From NCBI GenBank assembly GCA_003260075.1, contig QLIY01000887.1:338-64337 (forward strand): DNA of 64,000 nucleotides, read 5' to 3'. Within the stretch, counting starts at the first letter, position 1; each line of letters begins with the position of its first letter. Shown one piece after another: positions 1 through 12,700 of the stretch. Source of the DNA: Phallusia mammillata. Taxonomy: Eukaryota > Chordata > Ascidiacea > Phlebobranchia > Ascidiidae. A program made the position numbers and the translations under genes. The notes beneath the pieces were generated by a model. The model was not told the DNA's origin. It saw nothing but the letters and a program-made list of their open reading frames with translations, and did no database searches.

Positions 1-320
1 AGTGCTTCAAATTTATTCAAATTTGGACATATGTTACTTATTAATCCAAACTTGATCCTCCAGAAGTTTAACCCCGAATCACCCAGCGATTCACCCACAG
101 ACCCCCGAAACGTAAAATTTTTAACGCTGGTTTGTAACGCTGGTTTGGTAAAGAAAGAGTGCTTCAAATTTATTCAAATTTGGACATATTTTAGTTATTA
201 ATCCAAACTTGATCCTCCAGAAGTTTGACCCCGAATTACCCAGCGGTTCACCCACAGCCCCCCGAAACGTAAACGTGTCTAACGCTCGTTTGGTCAGGAA
301 AGACGCTGTAGGCAGAAGTC
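1..320. repeat. Two tandem copies of a ~158 bp unit
   Basis: The segment starting agtgcttcaaatttattc at position 1 begins again at about 159 with a few substitutions, so 1-158 and 159-320 are direct tandem copies. No reading frame here resembles a known protein. A single undetermined base lies at 355. It may be a true minisatellite or two alleles placed side by side, since other split duplications in this window look assembly-derived; there is no homopolymer spacer here, which makes a genuine tandem repeat somewhat more likely. Confidence 0.7.
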
Positions 321-1342
321 CCAAGAGAGTAACTCAATGGTTTACGATAGCAGGANTGACTCAAGCCACTTCTTTAAGTCCGAACCAACTTGGTGACTGC
401 CTTTTATAAGGCTGACGCGAAAAAGGCAAACTTTTTTATTTCTTTTTTATTTAAAACTTTTTTTATTTTTTTGAGTCACTATGGCCACCAAAATGTTCGC
501 CGGGCTCTTTGAAAACCTTGTTCGTTTTTCGGTACTCGCTTGAAAGTTTTAAAGATTTTAATCGCCGCTGATCATTGCACAACCGAATACTTTTCTTGCG
601 ACGTGTTGGTACAATATCGGCGGACCGGACGAGTTTGGTTGTTCACTGCATCTCAAGTACCTATTTCTCCGTCAATCGCCTTAACGGCGGTGGCCTAGAT
701 TCACAAACCATGACGCAACCTGAGCAAAAGATTTTATGAGACTTCCGAGAAGTCCGACCACCCGGCGGTTTAAGTGCGCTGTAATGATTTTGTTGTTCCA
801 AGTTTTGATACCTGTCATACTGTCGGCATAACGCTATCTTGTATAGCTGTTTCGTGATTCGTGGAATTACGTGTTCCTAAACTCTGCAAGACGTCGGCTG
901 ACGTTTTCACGGGCATAGGATTACAATCAAATGACGTCAAAAGTCATATGGAATAACCGATAATAGGAAATTGTAAACTGAATTTAATCGCACCCTTCCT
1001 TTTGGGGCGTCTGTTGTCAAAATTATCAGAAATGACCAATAACAACTGTAGATCTTTGACTGCAAACGCAGAGTCACTGCAATCGACCACTGTCGCAATA
1101 ATACTTGCAATATTTTCTCACAATGCTTGTCTATTTGTCACAACTCGTTTGCACAAATGCTCTGCTCATTGGAAATCTTGCAGTCAACAACGTTTTTTAA
1201 CCACATACGATTTTATCTATGCCATCAAATTTCATGTTTCTCGGTTAGTTAAACACAATTCTTCGGCGCAGCGTCTGATTAAAGTCCACGAAGCCCGTGT
1301 ATGTTGCTTGCGGCTGACGTAAGCGCGGGTACTTTAGGCAGT

Positions 1343-1385
<43 letters not shown>

Positions 1386-2470
1386 TCTTCTGTTGCAATG
1401 CACAAAGCTTTTCAAGTCAAGAAATTTCGAAAATTTGTCACATCAGCAAATTACATCTTTGTTGCTGCCTATCCAAACATTATGACCTCTATTGTCTAAA
1501 CTCGCCTTGCAATTATTCTACTTATTGGCGCTGTCCTCGAGGTTCTGTCTTTATACCAAGCACGTGCTTTGCACTTAAAACCGCTCGATCACGTCCCTTC
1601 TTTTTTAGATTTTGTGGTCAAACTATTCAATTCTCCTTACTGCAATGCCTGACAACGGACAGCCTTACAAACCAATTTGTGATACCGTTCAATGATTCCT
1701 GCCACGCGTAAATCCCGCTTTTAGATTCGGTTTCGAAACCCTTTTTTAGAAATGGATACTTCCTCGCCTTGTGGTGTTGATTAATTCGTCTTGGACCCAG
1801 TACGTGTCGCAGAGTGTCATTAGTTGCTTGTTGTTTTATATATCAGTAAACATGCGTCAGTTAAGCCATGTTCGTTTGCAGTTTTTTTGCAATGCGTACC
1901 TAAAATTATGCTGTTTGTTACTTTATTGGGACAAATGGTGGTAAAATATAGTACGGCTGGTGTTAGGTCGGGTTTAACCTGCTCTGTCGTGCAGCACCGA
2001 TGCTTTGTTGTTATGTTGATAACAGTTTGACATCGTGACTGAAATGATTTCAGTTTTAGTTTTTGTGACATTGCGAACGAACCATTCCCACACAGCTTAG
2101 ACATCGCGAATCTCGTCCCACTAGATAGTGATTCATAACTCTGTTTGCAAGCACTTGCAGCGGTCAGACCGGATTTCTACCAGTCCGCTATTCCGTAAAT
2201 AGACTTAATTACCCGGCACGACGCAGTATTAAGAACGTGCTGATGACCCAGAAATCCAATGAAACCTATTGCTAAAGTTGAACGTTGCTATTTTTGTGTG
2301 ACTAATCGCCACTTGTCACTGACAGGTAGCTTGGTAACAAACGGATTTTGTGATGATTAACCGGGATCTCGGAAGCCTTTCGCTGCTCTCGCCGGTTTCT
2401 TAGTCATACATCCGCGTGTTGTTTTACCTGTTCGGTTTTCAAACGTCTTTTGAATGTGTCATAAAAAAAT
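321..2470. other. Intergenic, no gene seen
   Basis: Both strands were scanned. Open frames are short, lack recognisable domains and are not bounded by convincing splice sites. The longest one on the plus strand runs through a 42-base G tract (1343-1384) that is probably a gap filler, so it is not a gene. I see no RNA gene. Confidence 0.5.
1343..1384. other. 42-base G tract, probable masked gap
   Basis: Uninterrupted G run. Like the other G tracts left of the N gap it is best read as a gap placeholder of estimated length rather than real sequence. Unlike most others, it has no obvious duplicated flank. Confidence 0.6.
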
Positions 2471-3192
2471 GTGGCCACTTGATTCGGCAAATGTATAAAA
2501 GCCCTTCGCGACTTTTCGGTAATAAACTTTAGTTCAGGGCATCGTTTTTGCAGAAGCACCGGCTAATGCTGTCAAGGTGCTGGTGGTTGGCAGTCGTAAG
2601 ATATGGTCATTAATGTTTATTTTTACAGTGACGCGGCGCTGCAGCGCAACTTGACAGCAAGGTTTAGAGTAAATTATGTGTTACACCCACTTATCGATTT
2701 ATTGTCAGGTCACCGAACAACTTAATGTCTTAAACGTGATCTACATCGTAAAATTGTTCCAAATCAAGTTGATAAGCACCGTGTTTTGTACCACAATCTA
2801 AAAATCGCCGTAAATACTGAAAAATTTATGGGGGGGGGGTGTGGCCACTTGATTCGGCAAATATAAAAGCCCTTCGCGACTTTTCAGGTAATAAACTTGA
2901 GTTCAGGGCATCGTTTTTGCAGAAGCACCGGCTATTAGCTGTCAAGGTGCTGGTGGTTGGAAGTCGTAAGATATGGTCATTAATATTTATTTTTACAGTG
3001 ACGCGGCGTTGCAGCGCAACTTGACAGCAAGTAAATTATGTGTTAGACCCACTTATCGATTTATTGTCAGGTCACCGAACAACTTAATGTCTTAAACGTG
3101 ATCTACATCGTAAAATTGTTCTAAATCGAGTTGTTAAGCACCTTGTTTTGTACCACAATCTAAAAATCGCCGTAAATACTGAAAAATTTATA
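2471..3192. repeat. Split direct duplication around G10
   Basis: Positions 2471-2829 (starting gtggccacttgattcggc) recur at 2841-3192 with small indels and substitutions. The copies are separated by exactly ten G (2830-2839). Neither copy encodes anything recognisable. The pattern fits two alleles joined through a ten-base gap placeholder. Confidence 0.85.
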
Positions 3193-3530
3193 AGGTCTCA
3201 CAAAAAAGTTGCCCAAATTTTGTTATTGTGTATTGAAAAAGATGATAACGCCGTTTGACAGCCAATAGTTTTTAACAGTGAACTTGGTACCCTCCATTGG
3301 GGTGCAACAAACCACTGTCTCCAAGTATCGTTTATATTCGTACGTAGTTCATACGTTTCTGATTCATTTTCTTGTAAAAAACGTTTCTGCCGTATCAGAG
3401 TGATCTTGACATGTAGTGTCGTTTGTGGTTGGGCTCGTCACATTCTGTCTGCAATCGTTGCAGAATGTCTAGATCGCATCTGGAGATGCTATACGTAGCC
3501 TAATGCAACTTTGGAATTTACAGACTATCT

Positions 3531-3796
3531 TGCAAAAGCTTTTTTTTTGAAATAATTGCTAGGATTTGTGAGTGCAATGTAAAAGCAATTACTAGTCTAT
3601 TCTAAAACTCTTTTATCATTCTTTTCTATTTTGCAACTTTGGAGTAATTTGTAAAAAGGGGGGGGGGCTGCAAAAGCTTTTTTTTTGAAATAATTGCTAG
3701 GAGTTGTGAGTGCAATGTAAAAGCAATTACTAGTCTATTCTAAAACCCTTTTATCATTCTTTTCTATTTTGCAACTTTGGAGTAATTTGTAAAAAC
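3531..3796. repeat. Split direct duplication around G10
   Basis: Copy one spans about 3531-3657 and copy two 3668-3796, with the spacer G run at 3658-3667 (ten G). The copies differ by a handful of bases. Noncoding. Confidence 0.85.
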
Positions 3797-3829
3797 AAGA
3801 ATTTAAGTATTCCTTGATACTACTATTTA

Positions 3830-4083
3830 CACTTTTCAAAGTAAAAATTTCGACAAGTACATTTTCGTTTGTAAACCGCTTTGCGTGACCGTCTGAACTA
3901 CGTGCGTTTAAAGCTACATTTAGATCATGAACTACATTGAGATGCAAAGTGGGGGGGGGGTACTTTTTTTAGTAAAAATCTCGACAACTACATTTTCGTT
4001 TGTAAACCGCTTTGCGTGACCGTCTGAACCACTTGCGTTTAAAGCTACATTTAGATCATGAACTACATTGAGATGCAAAGTCG
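3830..4083. repeat. Split direct duplication around G10
   Basis: About 3830-3950 recurs at 3961-4083 with ten G (3951-3960) between. The copies share the segment gtaaaccgctttgcgtgacc and its surroundings. Noncoding. Confidence 0.85.
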
Positions 4084-5540
4084 ATTTACGATTTACAAGA
4101 ACTTGAGTGTTTAACAAGCCAGGCCCTTCTAAGTTGCATAGCCGACTAATGAATCGAGCAATTGACCGACTGTGTAAATGCACATGGAGTGGCAATGGCA
4201 CGTGAATACCGACCGCATCGTGTTATGTATACCTTATCAGCGGTTGTTTCATGTTTCCACTTGTTTATGTTCAAGCATTCCACTACTAATACCCAAATAC
4301 GATTACTCAAACGATTAATGTATTTCTCCAAGACAGGAAAAGCCAAACCCGGAATTACGCGGTGTCGAATTTATTTCAGGATAATTTGCGAAACTAATTT
4401 TTCACCCGAAAATATATTTTCCTTTATATGTGGATGTTAGTGTAACGTAATTTTATTAAAAAATACATAAAAAATAGAGATACTTAATTTTTTCTTGGCG
4501 ATGCAAAATTGATTAAACAAGTATCTAATTGAGTTTTTTTTTCATAGTCAAATGAAACTGATAATTTTGTACGAGGTCGTCAACCCCCGAAAACGGCGTT
4601 TAAGATATATCGATTTGTTATCAACCCCCTCATGTTCGCAAAATAGCATCTGTGTATTTTGATTTGTCTCCAAAACTCGACGTAATCGTGATGGAACTCA
4701 GTCAGTTTTCCTAAAATTTCGCAGAATCAAATTTAAAGCACCTTTGATCTTGGCAAAACTGGTGAAAAACGGTGTTTTGCTGAACGCTGATTTTTTTCTA
4801 GATACCGCCTTCGAACATGCTTTGTATAGGTTTTTATTAACAGTACAAAAATATGATTTATACTTAAATCTTACTTTCTGAAAACACAACAAAATCCCGA
4901 GGTTTTGTAAAATGTTTGTTTTGATATATTTGCTTGCACAAGCGCTAAAAACCTTGTAAATTGTTGTAGCATTTTTCATTATTTTTATTCAACAGATTTT
5001 ACCAATTAAGCTTGTAGAGACAACAAAGTTTTAATTGCGTAAAGCCCAAGGCAATTTGTATTACCACGTTTGTAAATTAAATTTTAATGCCTGTACTTTG
5101 CGCTATAAAAACTCAATTGAGTGTCGATAATTTCATTTACATTTTTTTCGAAAAACAACAAAGCATAAATTGTACAAAAATCATTCAAAAATTAGTAAGC
5201 GTTAACATCCAAAAACCTTGAAAGCAGCGCAATAACGGAGGCAAAAATAAAATGGCGCTGCGTTTTGTTTCAAAAGAGCTTGCATTATTTTTTGGTTGAG
5301 GCTTTCAAACGTACATATAGAAACAAATAAGCGGTATCATCAGATTTTTAATACGTGTGAAGAAACTTTTAAAGTTGTTGAATGTGGTTTGATGCATTAG
5401 TATAATACACAATAGGTAAGATTAGAGTAACATACACCAGGGCACAGAGCTGCAGCGAAATCAGTGAAAGTTTACTTTTAAAAAGTGCTACAATTACAAA
5501 ACAGCATGTCAAACAAAATCATAAAATACTTTGCAAAGTG
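4084..5540. other. Intergenic 3' of the PLC gene, no gene seen
   Basis: AT-rich DNA downstream of the minus-strand PLC gene. A 92-codon plus-strand open frame at 4162-4440 has no domain or splice support that I can see. Nothing else is recognisable. Confidence 0.45.
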
Positions 5541-5542
5541 CA

Positions 5543-5548
5543 TTTATT
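5543..5548 (-). promoter_or_regulatory. Polyadenylation signal AATAAA of the PLC gene
   Basis: Reads AATAAA on the minus strand about 160 bases after the PLC stop codon at 5709-5711, a plausible 3' UTR length. No other candidate was as well placed. Confidence 0.55.
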
Positions 5549-5708
5549 GCGAAATACTTTACAATCTGACACAGTAGTTTATATGTTTGCTAGTTTCTGC
5601 TATAGAGCGATTGCGTTTTTGCTCAACTCGTCGAGTTGCTTTAAATGACAGCAAAAAAATCGTATTTTACACAGTTAGATTTCGCGGAAATAATCTTGGC
5701 AGTGTCCC

Positions 5709-6741
5709 TTAACATTTGGTTAACTTCTTCATGGCGATGTTAACGAACAGAGTCGCTGGGTTGATGACTTGACACCCGTGTGTTTCCAAATGTACATGGC
5801 GATAGCCTGAAAGGAAGAAAAACAATTGTCGCGGTAAATTATGAAACACCTTTTGGGTTATATGACATAAGTATGACGAGCAATGCGGTGCCACTCTAGT
5901 AGTGTTAGCGGCGTCGGCATTTAGTCATGCAACAGTGACAAAGAAAATTGGTTAGACTAGAGCTTTTTGTCCATGAGTCATACTGCAACTGGGTGTTATT
6001 GACGATTAAATGTCGTTTACTACACAAATACTTTGGTTTCAGTTCGTTTGAGTTTCTTTTACCTCTACTGATACTATCAATAGGCACAATGTATGACCCC
6101 ACTAGGTCGTCGTCGCCGTATGTGTCCTTGTCTAGCACTTTAAACTCCACAAACGCCAGTTCTGGTACTAACACTTTGAACTTAAACGGGTCTTCATTCA
6201 CCCAGCTGGGGTTAAATCCGTTGTTGCTCACAACTTTGGTCTTTTGCGTTTGCTTTTAGGAAAAATAACATTGTTGAAGTCTGTGCTAAACTACACAGTA
6301 ATACCAAGATAAAGGTTAACCAAAATCTTACAATGATATTTTCAGTACATGTGCTTCGTATTTTTTAATTAAATGTGCTTCATTTTCAGACATATGTTGC
6401 CCCGTACCAATTGCCTTAAAGACTTGTGGACACGTGGTGCTTATGGTAATTAAGTAAGCTGTAATTGTTTCAAATGAAATCCCCTGAACTTAAGAGCGTT
6501 AATTTAATGCTCTCTCGGCATTGTGTCGCTCTGCTACGAGCCCCCACCCACGCAGAGGGCCGGCCACTTTTCGGCTCTTAAGAAGAACTTTCCGGCCGGC
6601 GCCCTTCAATAATTGCCGAACTGAATGATATTAACGTACGTTGTCTACGTCACAGCCCAGTATGGAGACCACCACGTAGGGATCGACAACGTCCGAAGAC
6701 TTTGAAGTTTTGGGTTTGGGCAGCTGCTGTGCCGTGATTAT
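5709..6741 (-). other. PLCD: PLC C2-domain exons and stop
   Basis: Exons 6640-6741 ([23 protein letters not shown]), 6063-6252 ([35 protein letters not shown]) and 5709-5806 ([19 protein letters not shown], stop TAA). Calcium-binding loop acidic residues are retained: D in VVDP, the cluster DKDTYGDDD. The end matches the normal C terminus of delta isoforms. Confidence 0.93.
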
Positions 6742-9700
6742 CTGAAAAAATATTATTTTTGTTAGTGTTGCGATTCGGAGAACTTGAGGTCCGAGCAGAG
6801 TCCAGACGTCATACCCTAATAGTGATCTCCACGGGATTTATGTTGTCGGAGGACTCGCTAACGTCATACGGATTAAAATTTCCCTCCAGAAGCAGTTTGG
6901 GTTTTAGGACGTAGCCACACCCTCCGTTGGTTCGGAATTTGCACTGATTCATGTACGTTTCACTTTCTTCGGTCTGATAGTTCAGAGCAACTGTAAAACC
7001 CCAAACACGTGGTTAACACGGAATAAATAGTCTACATGACAATATGGACGTGGTGCACTGTCAATCAAATACCGATCAGAGTGTTGTAGTAAGTTTGGAA
7101 TGTGCGACTTTTTATTGCCACTAAGTGATATACCATGCTGGATAATCTAAACAAAGACAAAGGTCGTTCACCGTTCGGTGACCCCGTGGACTTATGTTAA
7201 CATGGGAGGTTTTCGGGATGTCGACGATCCACTTGGCAGGCTTGTTACTTTAGGAGGTCAAAAGGTTGGTGGTTCCCAAGCAGCAAAGCATGAAGTGACT
7301 AATGCTACGTTGTGGTCTACACATTAACAAACGCGAACTTGCCAATTTGGCAACCAACTTTCCACAAAGCCAGTGGGCTGTAGTTGCTTGAATTTGTCCG
7401 CGATCCTCTGGGGTAAATTCGAACCAATTGCCATCTGTTATGTTTTACGAAATCATCGGGCTAAAACATAATATTTAGTTATGTATCAACGTATACTAGC
7501 CACGTATGTTGTCTTACAAGGGGGGGGGGGGTGTGACTAATGCTACGTTGTGGTCTACAGATTAATTAACGCGAACTTACCAATTTGGCAACCAACATTC
7601 CACAAAGCCAGTGGGCTGTAGTTGCTTGAATTTGTCCGCGATCCTTTGGGGTAAATTCGAACCAATTGCCATCTGTTGTGTTTTACGAAATCATCGGGCT
7701 AAACATAATTTTTAGTTATGTATCAACGTATACTAGCCACGTATGTTGTCTTACAAGGTTTACCTGTGACATAATTAAGCTTTCTGCCTTGTCCTCGTTT
7801 AACGACGAAATGTGTTTATAACACGAGTTTGCATGGGCGTCGTCAAATCCTTTGAAATGTCGACTTTGCGCGTAAACGACGCATCGCGAAAGTGCAGACG
7901 AAAGTTTGATTTTTTTCTGAAAACAAACAACAAGTTATTGTAACAGCATCAAGCTAATAAATGATAGCAAGCTGCAGATAGGGCACAACCATGGGCGGAT
8001 CTAGACGGGGGTGTTTGGTGTTTGGACACCCCCCTCAGAAAATTGGTGCAATTTGCACGACTCCCATTTTGAAAAAGTTGTGCGTAGATATAGGCCAAAC
8101 GTTCCGTTTACCGNGAAAACAACAAAATATCTCAAGCCGACATATTTCTGATACAATCAATGATAACGCCACTAGCTTGGCGCGTTTGTTGTCGCTCCTG
8201 AACTGAGCGTGCAATCAAAATCCGCCATTTTCTTGGAGCTTCTTCAAGTAACAAAAATGGCGCCTTTAACGATATAGAACGGTCGGAAGCCTATAATTTA
8301 GTTACTGAAAAAATTGACTAGGTAAATTTCATCGTATTAGTCAGGAGACCAGGTCATAATGCAATAATTGAACCAATGTTGTATAGTGCAAAAATCTTGA
8401 TCGTATTATTTTCCACTTTTCCATGTTTTTAAAATACGGCATGTGGTCAAAGGCAGCTATAGTTGTTTGGCTTTTGGATAATCTAAATCGATAATTTGCT
8501 ATGAAGGAAACCGAATGCAATTACACAATCGTTACATTGCAGCATTCAGTGAAGTAAAGCAGCACATTTACAAAACTTCTGTTCATTTTTCGCCCCCGCA
8601 ACCCGCAATTGGTTTGATATTTATTGTTGTCGGTATTGAAATTACAACTAGCCCCTTCCCCCTCCACTGCATCAAATTGACTCTAATACCGTTTGTCACG
8701 GTTTTTTGAATGCCGCGGTTAGCGACTACTGACACGACTGGAAATTTCTCCGACTTAATTTTCCCCAGCAGCAATTGTGGTACATGTTTTTCAGCGAAAT
8801 GTCGATTTGCATGAGTTGCAACCCTGGCCTTCATACAAACAACTGACTTTCTGTTACTCTAGGTCACATTTTGAGCTCAATTTATAGCTTTTGTCGCATG
8901 GATCAAAGCAAAATTGTATGTTTTTATAAGGTGATAAAACGTTGCGGACAGCAGAACGCATTGCATACTTTGCCCTGTATTGGAGTTTTTTGCATTAAGT
9001 CGTGAAAATTATCTACGGACCATGTAAGCTTGACTGACTGGTAAATCGGTACTACACAGTAGTTCCACAAATAAATATATTTTTAGCCATTACCTGCATG
9101 TTGAATTATTTTTATAGAACTACAAAAATAACCTTGCTTTAGGAGAAACTTGCATGTCTAAAAACGTTTAAACATATATTCCAATAAAATTTTCTGATGC
9201 AAATAAAATTGAAAGCAAAAGTTATGATTTATTTAGTGAATTCCCATGTGTATTTGTCGACCAGTCTAGGTTTTCTTAACGCAAATCGAAAACACAACTT
9301 TGTTATAATTATTTTAATTAATATTTTTCAAGAATAATTTATTAAATTTGATTATTAGACGCCGTACTAATTTGTGTTATTTTTTTATTACCATATAAAC
9401 TGGACCACTAAACGTTTTCTACTTTTTTAGGTTTTAAACCTTTGACTTATTAATTTTTATTATTATTGCTATTTAAATACAAAAACAGACAAACAAAACC
9501 ATCAAACAAACAAACACTAGTAACAACTCCTTTTACTTAAAACCTGAACAGCTTGCTTTAGTCAGGCAGAGTTTGAATCTTAAAACCCAGCAAATATTTA
9601 AACAACTTACTCCAGAACTTTCAGACTTCTTTTTAACTCCATTTTCTTCAACATCAGCGGCTTCATCCTCATCACTAACTTCCCCATCTTCGTCACTCGC

Positions 9701-12700
9701 ATCCGGATCAACAGGTTTTGAAAGAGTCTTTCCCTTCACCAACACTTTCCCTGTATATCCAATGTGCCATAAAATATCCCAAATCCCTACAACTTACAAA
9801 TGTCATGTGGTTGACATGCTCTAATTAATTTCTTCAACTGCTATTATAACAGGTTATTTTTTTAATTAAGTTGCTGCGAACTACTAATGATTGGAGTTGC
9901 TATGTGACGGATTCTTTCCAACTAGTTGCTATTGACCTACTTACTCCGTGGCTCCTGGCTTTATCTTCTGGTGTTTATCACCAGATAATCGTATAGTAAA
10001 TTATTTTGCGCCTTTTTGACATTAGATGTAGCCATATTAGGTAAGTTCAAGACCGCACATCATCTAAACAAAGCGTCACCAACAGTGTGCACCTTTCATG
10101 GCTTCAGGGCTGGGTAGGCAGTCTTCCCCGTTACGCACAGGCGATATGAGCAGCATTGTCCCGAGCACATCCTGTTGTTTGCAAAGCATTATGATGATTC
10201 ACCAATTGTCAATCGAACCACGTGCCAGTGAAGCAATGAACAATTGACAAAGTGTTACCAAGGCAGCGTTAGACGTTGTTAACGTGCTTTAAATGACCAA
10301 CGTTAATCACCAACAAGCCTATCCCAAGTTTTGACTTACCTTCATAATTGCGGCCATTTTGTTTTGCTGCTCGATGGAGCAATGGTTTTCGATGGATGGG
10401 GGGGGGGAAACGTGCTTTAAATGACCAACGTTAATCACCAACAAGCTTATCCCAAGTTTTGACTAACCTTCATAATCGCGGCCATTTTGTTTTGCTGCTC
10501 GATGGAGCAATGGTTTTCGATGGATAAAATGACTGGGTACTCCGACACCTGGAAGGGAAACCGATCGGTTCATTGTCGCGGTGACTTTTGGGACATAACT
10601 TAGTCCACTACCTTAAAGGCATAATCCCTTATTGCTTGTATAACATCTGCGAAGCGAATTTTCGAGGTCAAAGTATATCCATGATATATGATTGGCTCTC
10701 CTTTCTCGCCATCCCAGCAGTCCAGTTCCACACACCTACATCCTCTTTCCAATGCCCTGTGTAAAGTTATCGATAAAGATATTTCCAAAAACTAAGGTTG
10801 ACCGAACGTTACGGAAAGTATTTTTTCGAAATGAACAAATTTATTAATACGTGACTCATAATTGTGTTTGTACACCACTAAAAGTCTAAAAGGGGGGGGG
10901 GAAAGGTTGACCGAACGTTACGGATAGTATTTTCTCGAAATGGACAAATTTGTTAATACGTGACTCATAATTGTGTTTGTACACCACTAAAAGTCTAAAA
11001 AGCGGCAGAATATTATCAACATGCCGTTTCTATGTTTGAGCCTTTAAGAACCAATAAAGGTTTGAAAGGTTTCATCAACATGAGTGAAAATCATCAGAAT
11101 TTATCCATAATTACATTTTTCAAAATATTAAAAAACCTAAATGTGCAATGCACGATTTTTGCATTTCGGAAGACAGATTTTGTGCAATAATCTGTGAGTA
11201 AAAGCTAATGACTTTTGGGTTTCATCGGTGTTAAATAGAATAGTGGTTGAAAAATATTTTTTTATATATAAATGGTGTCGTAGAATGCTTGATTTTCGAT
11301 CCGACGCTATTCAAAACACCACTGCGACTTGGAACTTGATGGAATAGGGATTTAGTAAGTCTGGATTTCTTATTCAATCACAACAAACATTGATTCACTA
11401 ATCGCGCAGTGGTCTGAAATCTAGGCAACGTATTGACAAACAACCAAAAGATTACAAAATTGACTACGAATTTGTAATATTCAACATGACTTGTTCGTTT
11501 AACAGTTTTCTGTATTACTTCATTGAACAATGTCTTCTTGAAAGAAAAATGTTATTTTTTGTAGTCTCTTTACTAATTTCTTTGTTGCAATGATGAAAAT
11601 CCATAAGTTTGAGAAGATATTTACTGTTAAAACAAACAAGCTCTGCAAACACTGTGAGACATATTTACTGTGGGGGCGTTTGGGGAATTTTTGTGGTTGG
11701 TGGTGAAACCGAAAATGTCATGCTTGCATTTTTATTGTTTCTATACCAACAGTCGAACTACTGATTTTATGAACTCGGACAAGGTTCAACTGATTAGATC
11801 TTAGTTGAGCTTAAACTTACAGGTTTTGCAGACTCTGCATTTAAAATTCTTTGCATTTCGAAGCCCCGCCCCCTTTTTGCAGCGAAGTGCAACATACCTT
11901 ATGTAACATTCCACACTTGATTTGCCAAAAAGCTGGTCCTCTGTTAAGTACGTGTTGTGTGACGATGCGATATAATAGTGTGAAAGCGGTTGCGTCATGT
12001 CCATGTGAACCTGCAGAATAAATTTGACTCCAGTTTTTAGGCCGAAAGTGTGCTGACCTACATCTTCGTGATGGAATGTTTTAATCGAGAGTTGTGTAAC
12101 AACAGTTGACGCTGGAGCCTAAGCGCGATCCTACCTTTCGATGTTTGTAGGTAAATATGTCGCCGAAATCAGACAGAAGCAAATAGGTGAAACCGTAGAT
12201 TGAAATTTTGTCGTCCTTCTTAAAATCCTGGTCGGGTTCATAGGTAGCAATTAAGCGTAACGCGTCGTCAACCGAGATTTCCTGGTCGTCTTGATCCTCT
12301 CGGAAAAACCTGACAAGCTCCTGTCAAAGGTTAAATGGTTTGAAATTTGCCGGTCTGACATTATGCGCGGCGTACTAATTTCAAGTTTAAATTTGCAGTG
12401 GAATGCTAAGGGCATAAAATTCGTTGAGGATTTTCTTTGTTTGAGCGTTAGGTACCAGGTGTAGAAAAAAATCAAAAATCAAAATATTTAAATATATCGA
12501 TATAAAAGTATCTTCAACATACAACAATATTATCTTTTTTTGCAAAGCATATGCCATGGTCTTGTTGTTTGCTTCTATGTTTTGTGTCAATAATTTACGA
12601 CCGGTGGTGGTTTTTAGCCTGAGGAGTTCTAAGCGGCCTTTTTGGTTTTGGGACATTTAAAATTTCAGATGCTAAGTTATGTCACTTGTGTGTGTCGCAT

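Larger units (their letters stand above)
6815..7916 (-). other. PLCD: PLC catalytic Y-domain exons
   Basis: Exons 7764-7916 ([16 protein letters not shown]), 7581-7698 ([27 protein letters not shown]) and 6815-6990 ([10 protein letters not shown]). The YP-G-R-SSNY-P signature and GCGYVLKP are diagnostic of the Y half of the barrel. A second full-length copy of the middle exon sits at 7343-7460. Confidence 0.93.
10093..12010 (-). other. PLCD: PLC catalytic X-domain exons
   Basis: Exons 11898-12010 ([16 protein letters not shown]), 10612-10756 ([22 protein letters not shown]), 10468-10548 ([16 protein letters not shown]) and 10093-10171 (VLGTMLL through LPSPEAMK). They contain every catalytic residue expected of the X half of the barrel. 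A truncated extra copy of exon 10468-10548 lies at 10340-10397 and ends abruptly in a G10 run, so it is not a usable exon. Confidence 0.93.

Noticed and set aside
1301..1711. 136-codon plus-strand frame with a glycine run
   Set aside because: Runs through the 42-base G tract and shows no other protein-like features.
7988..8060. gggcggatctagacgggggtg as the end of a known transposon
   Set aside because: The motif is reminiscent of common dispersed elements, but no second terminus or target duplication was found.
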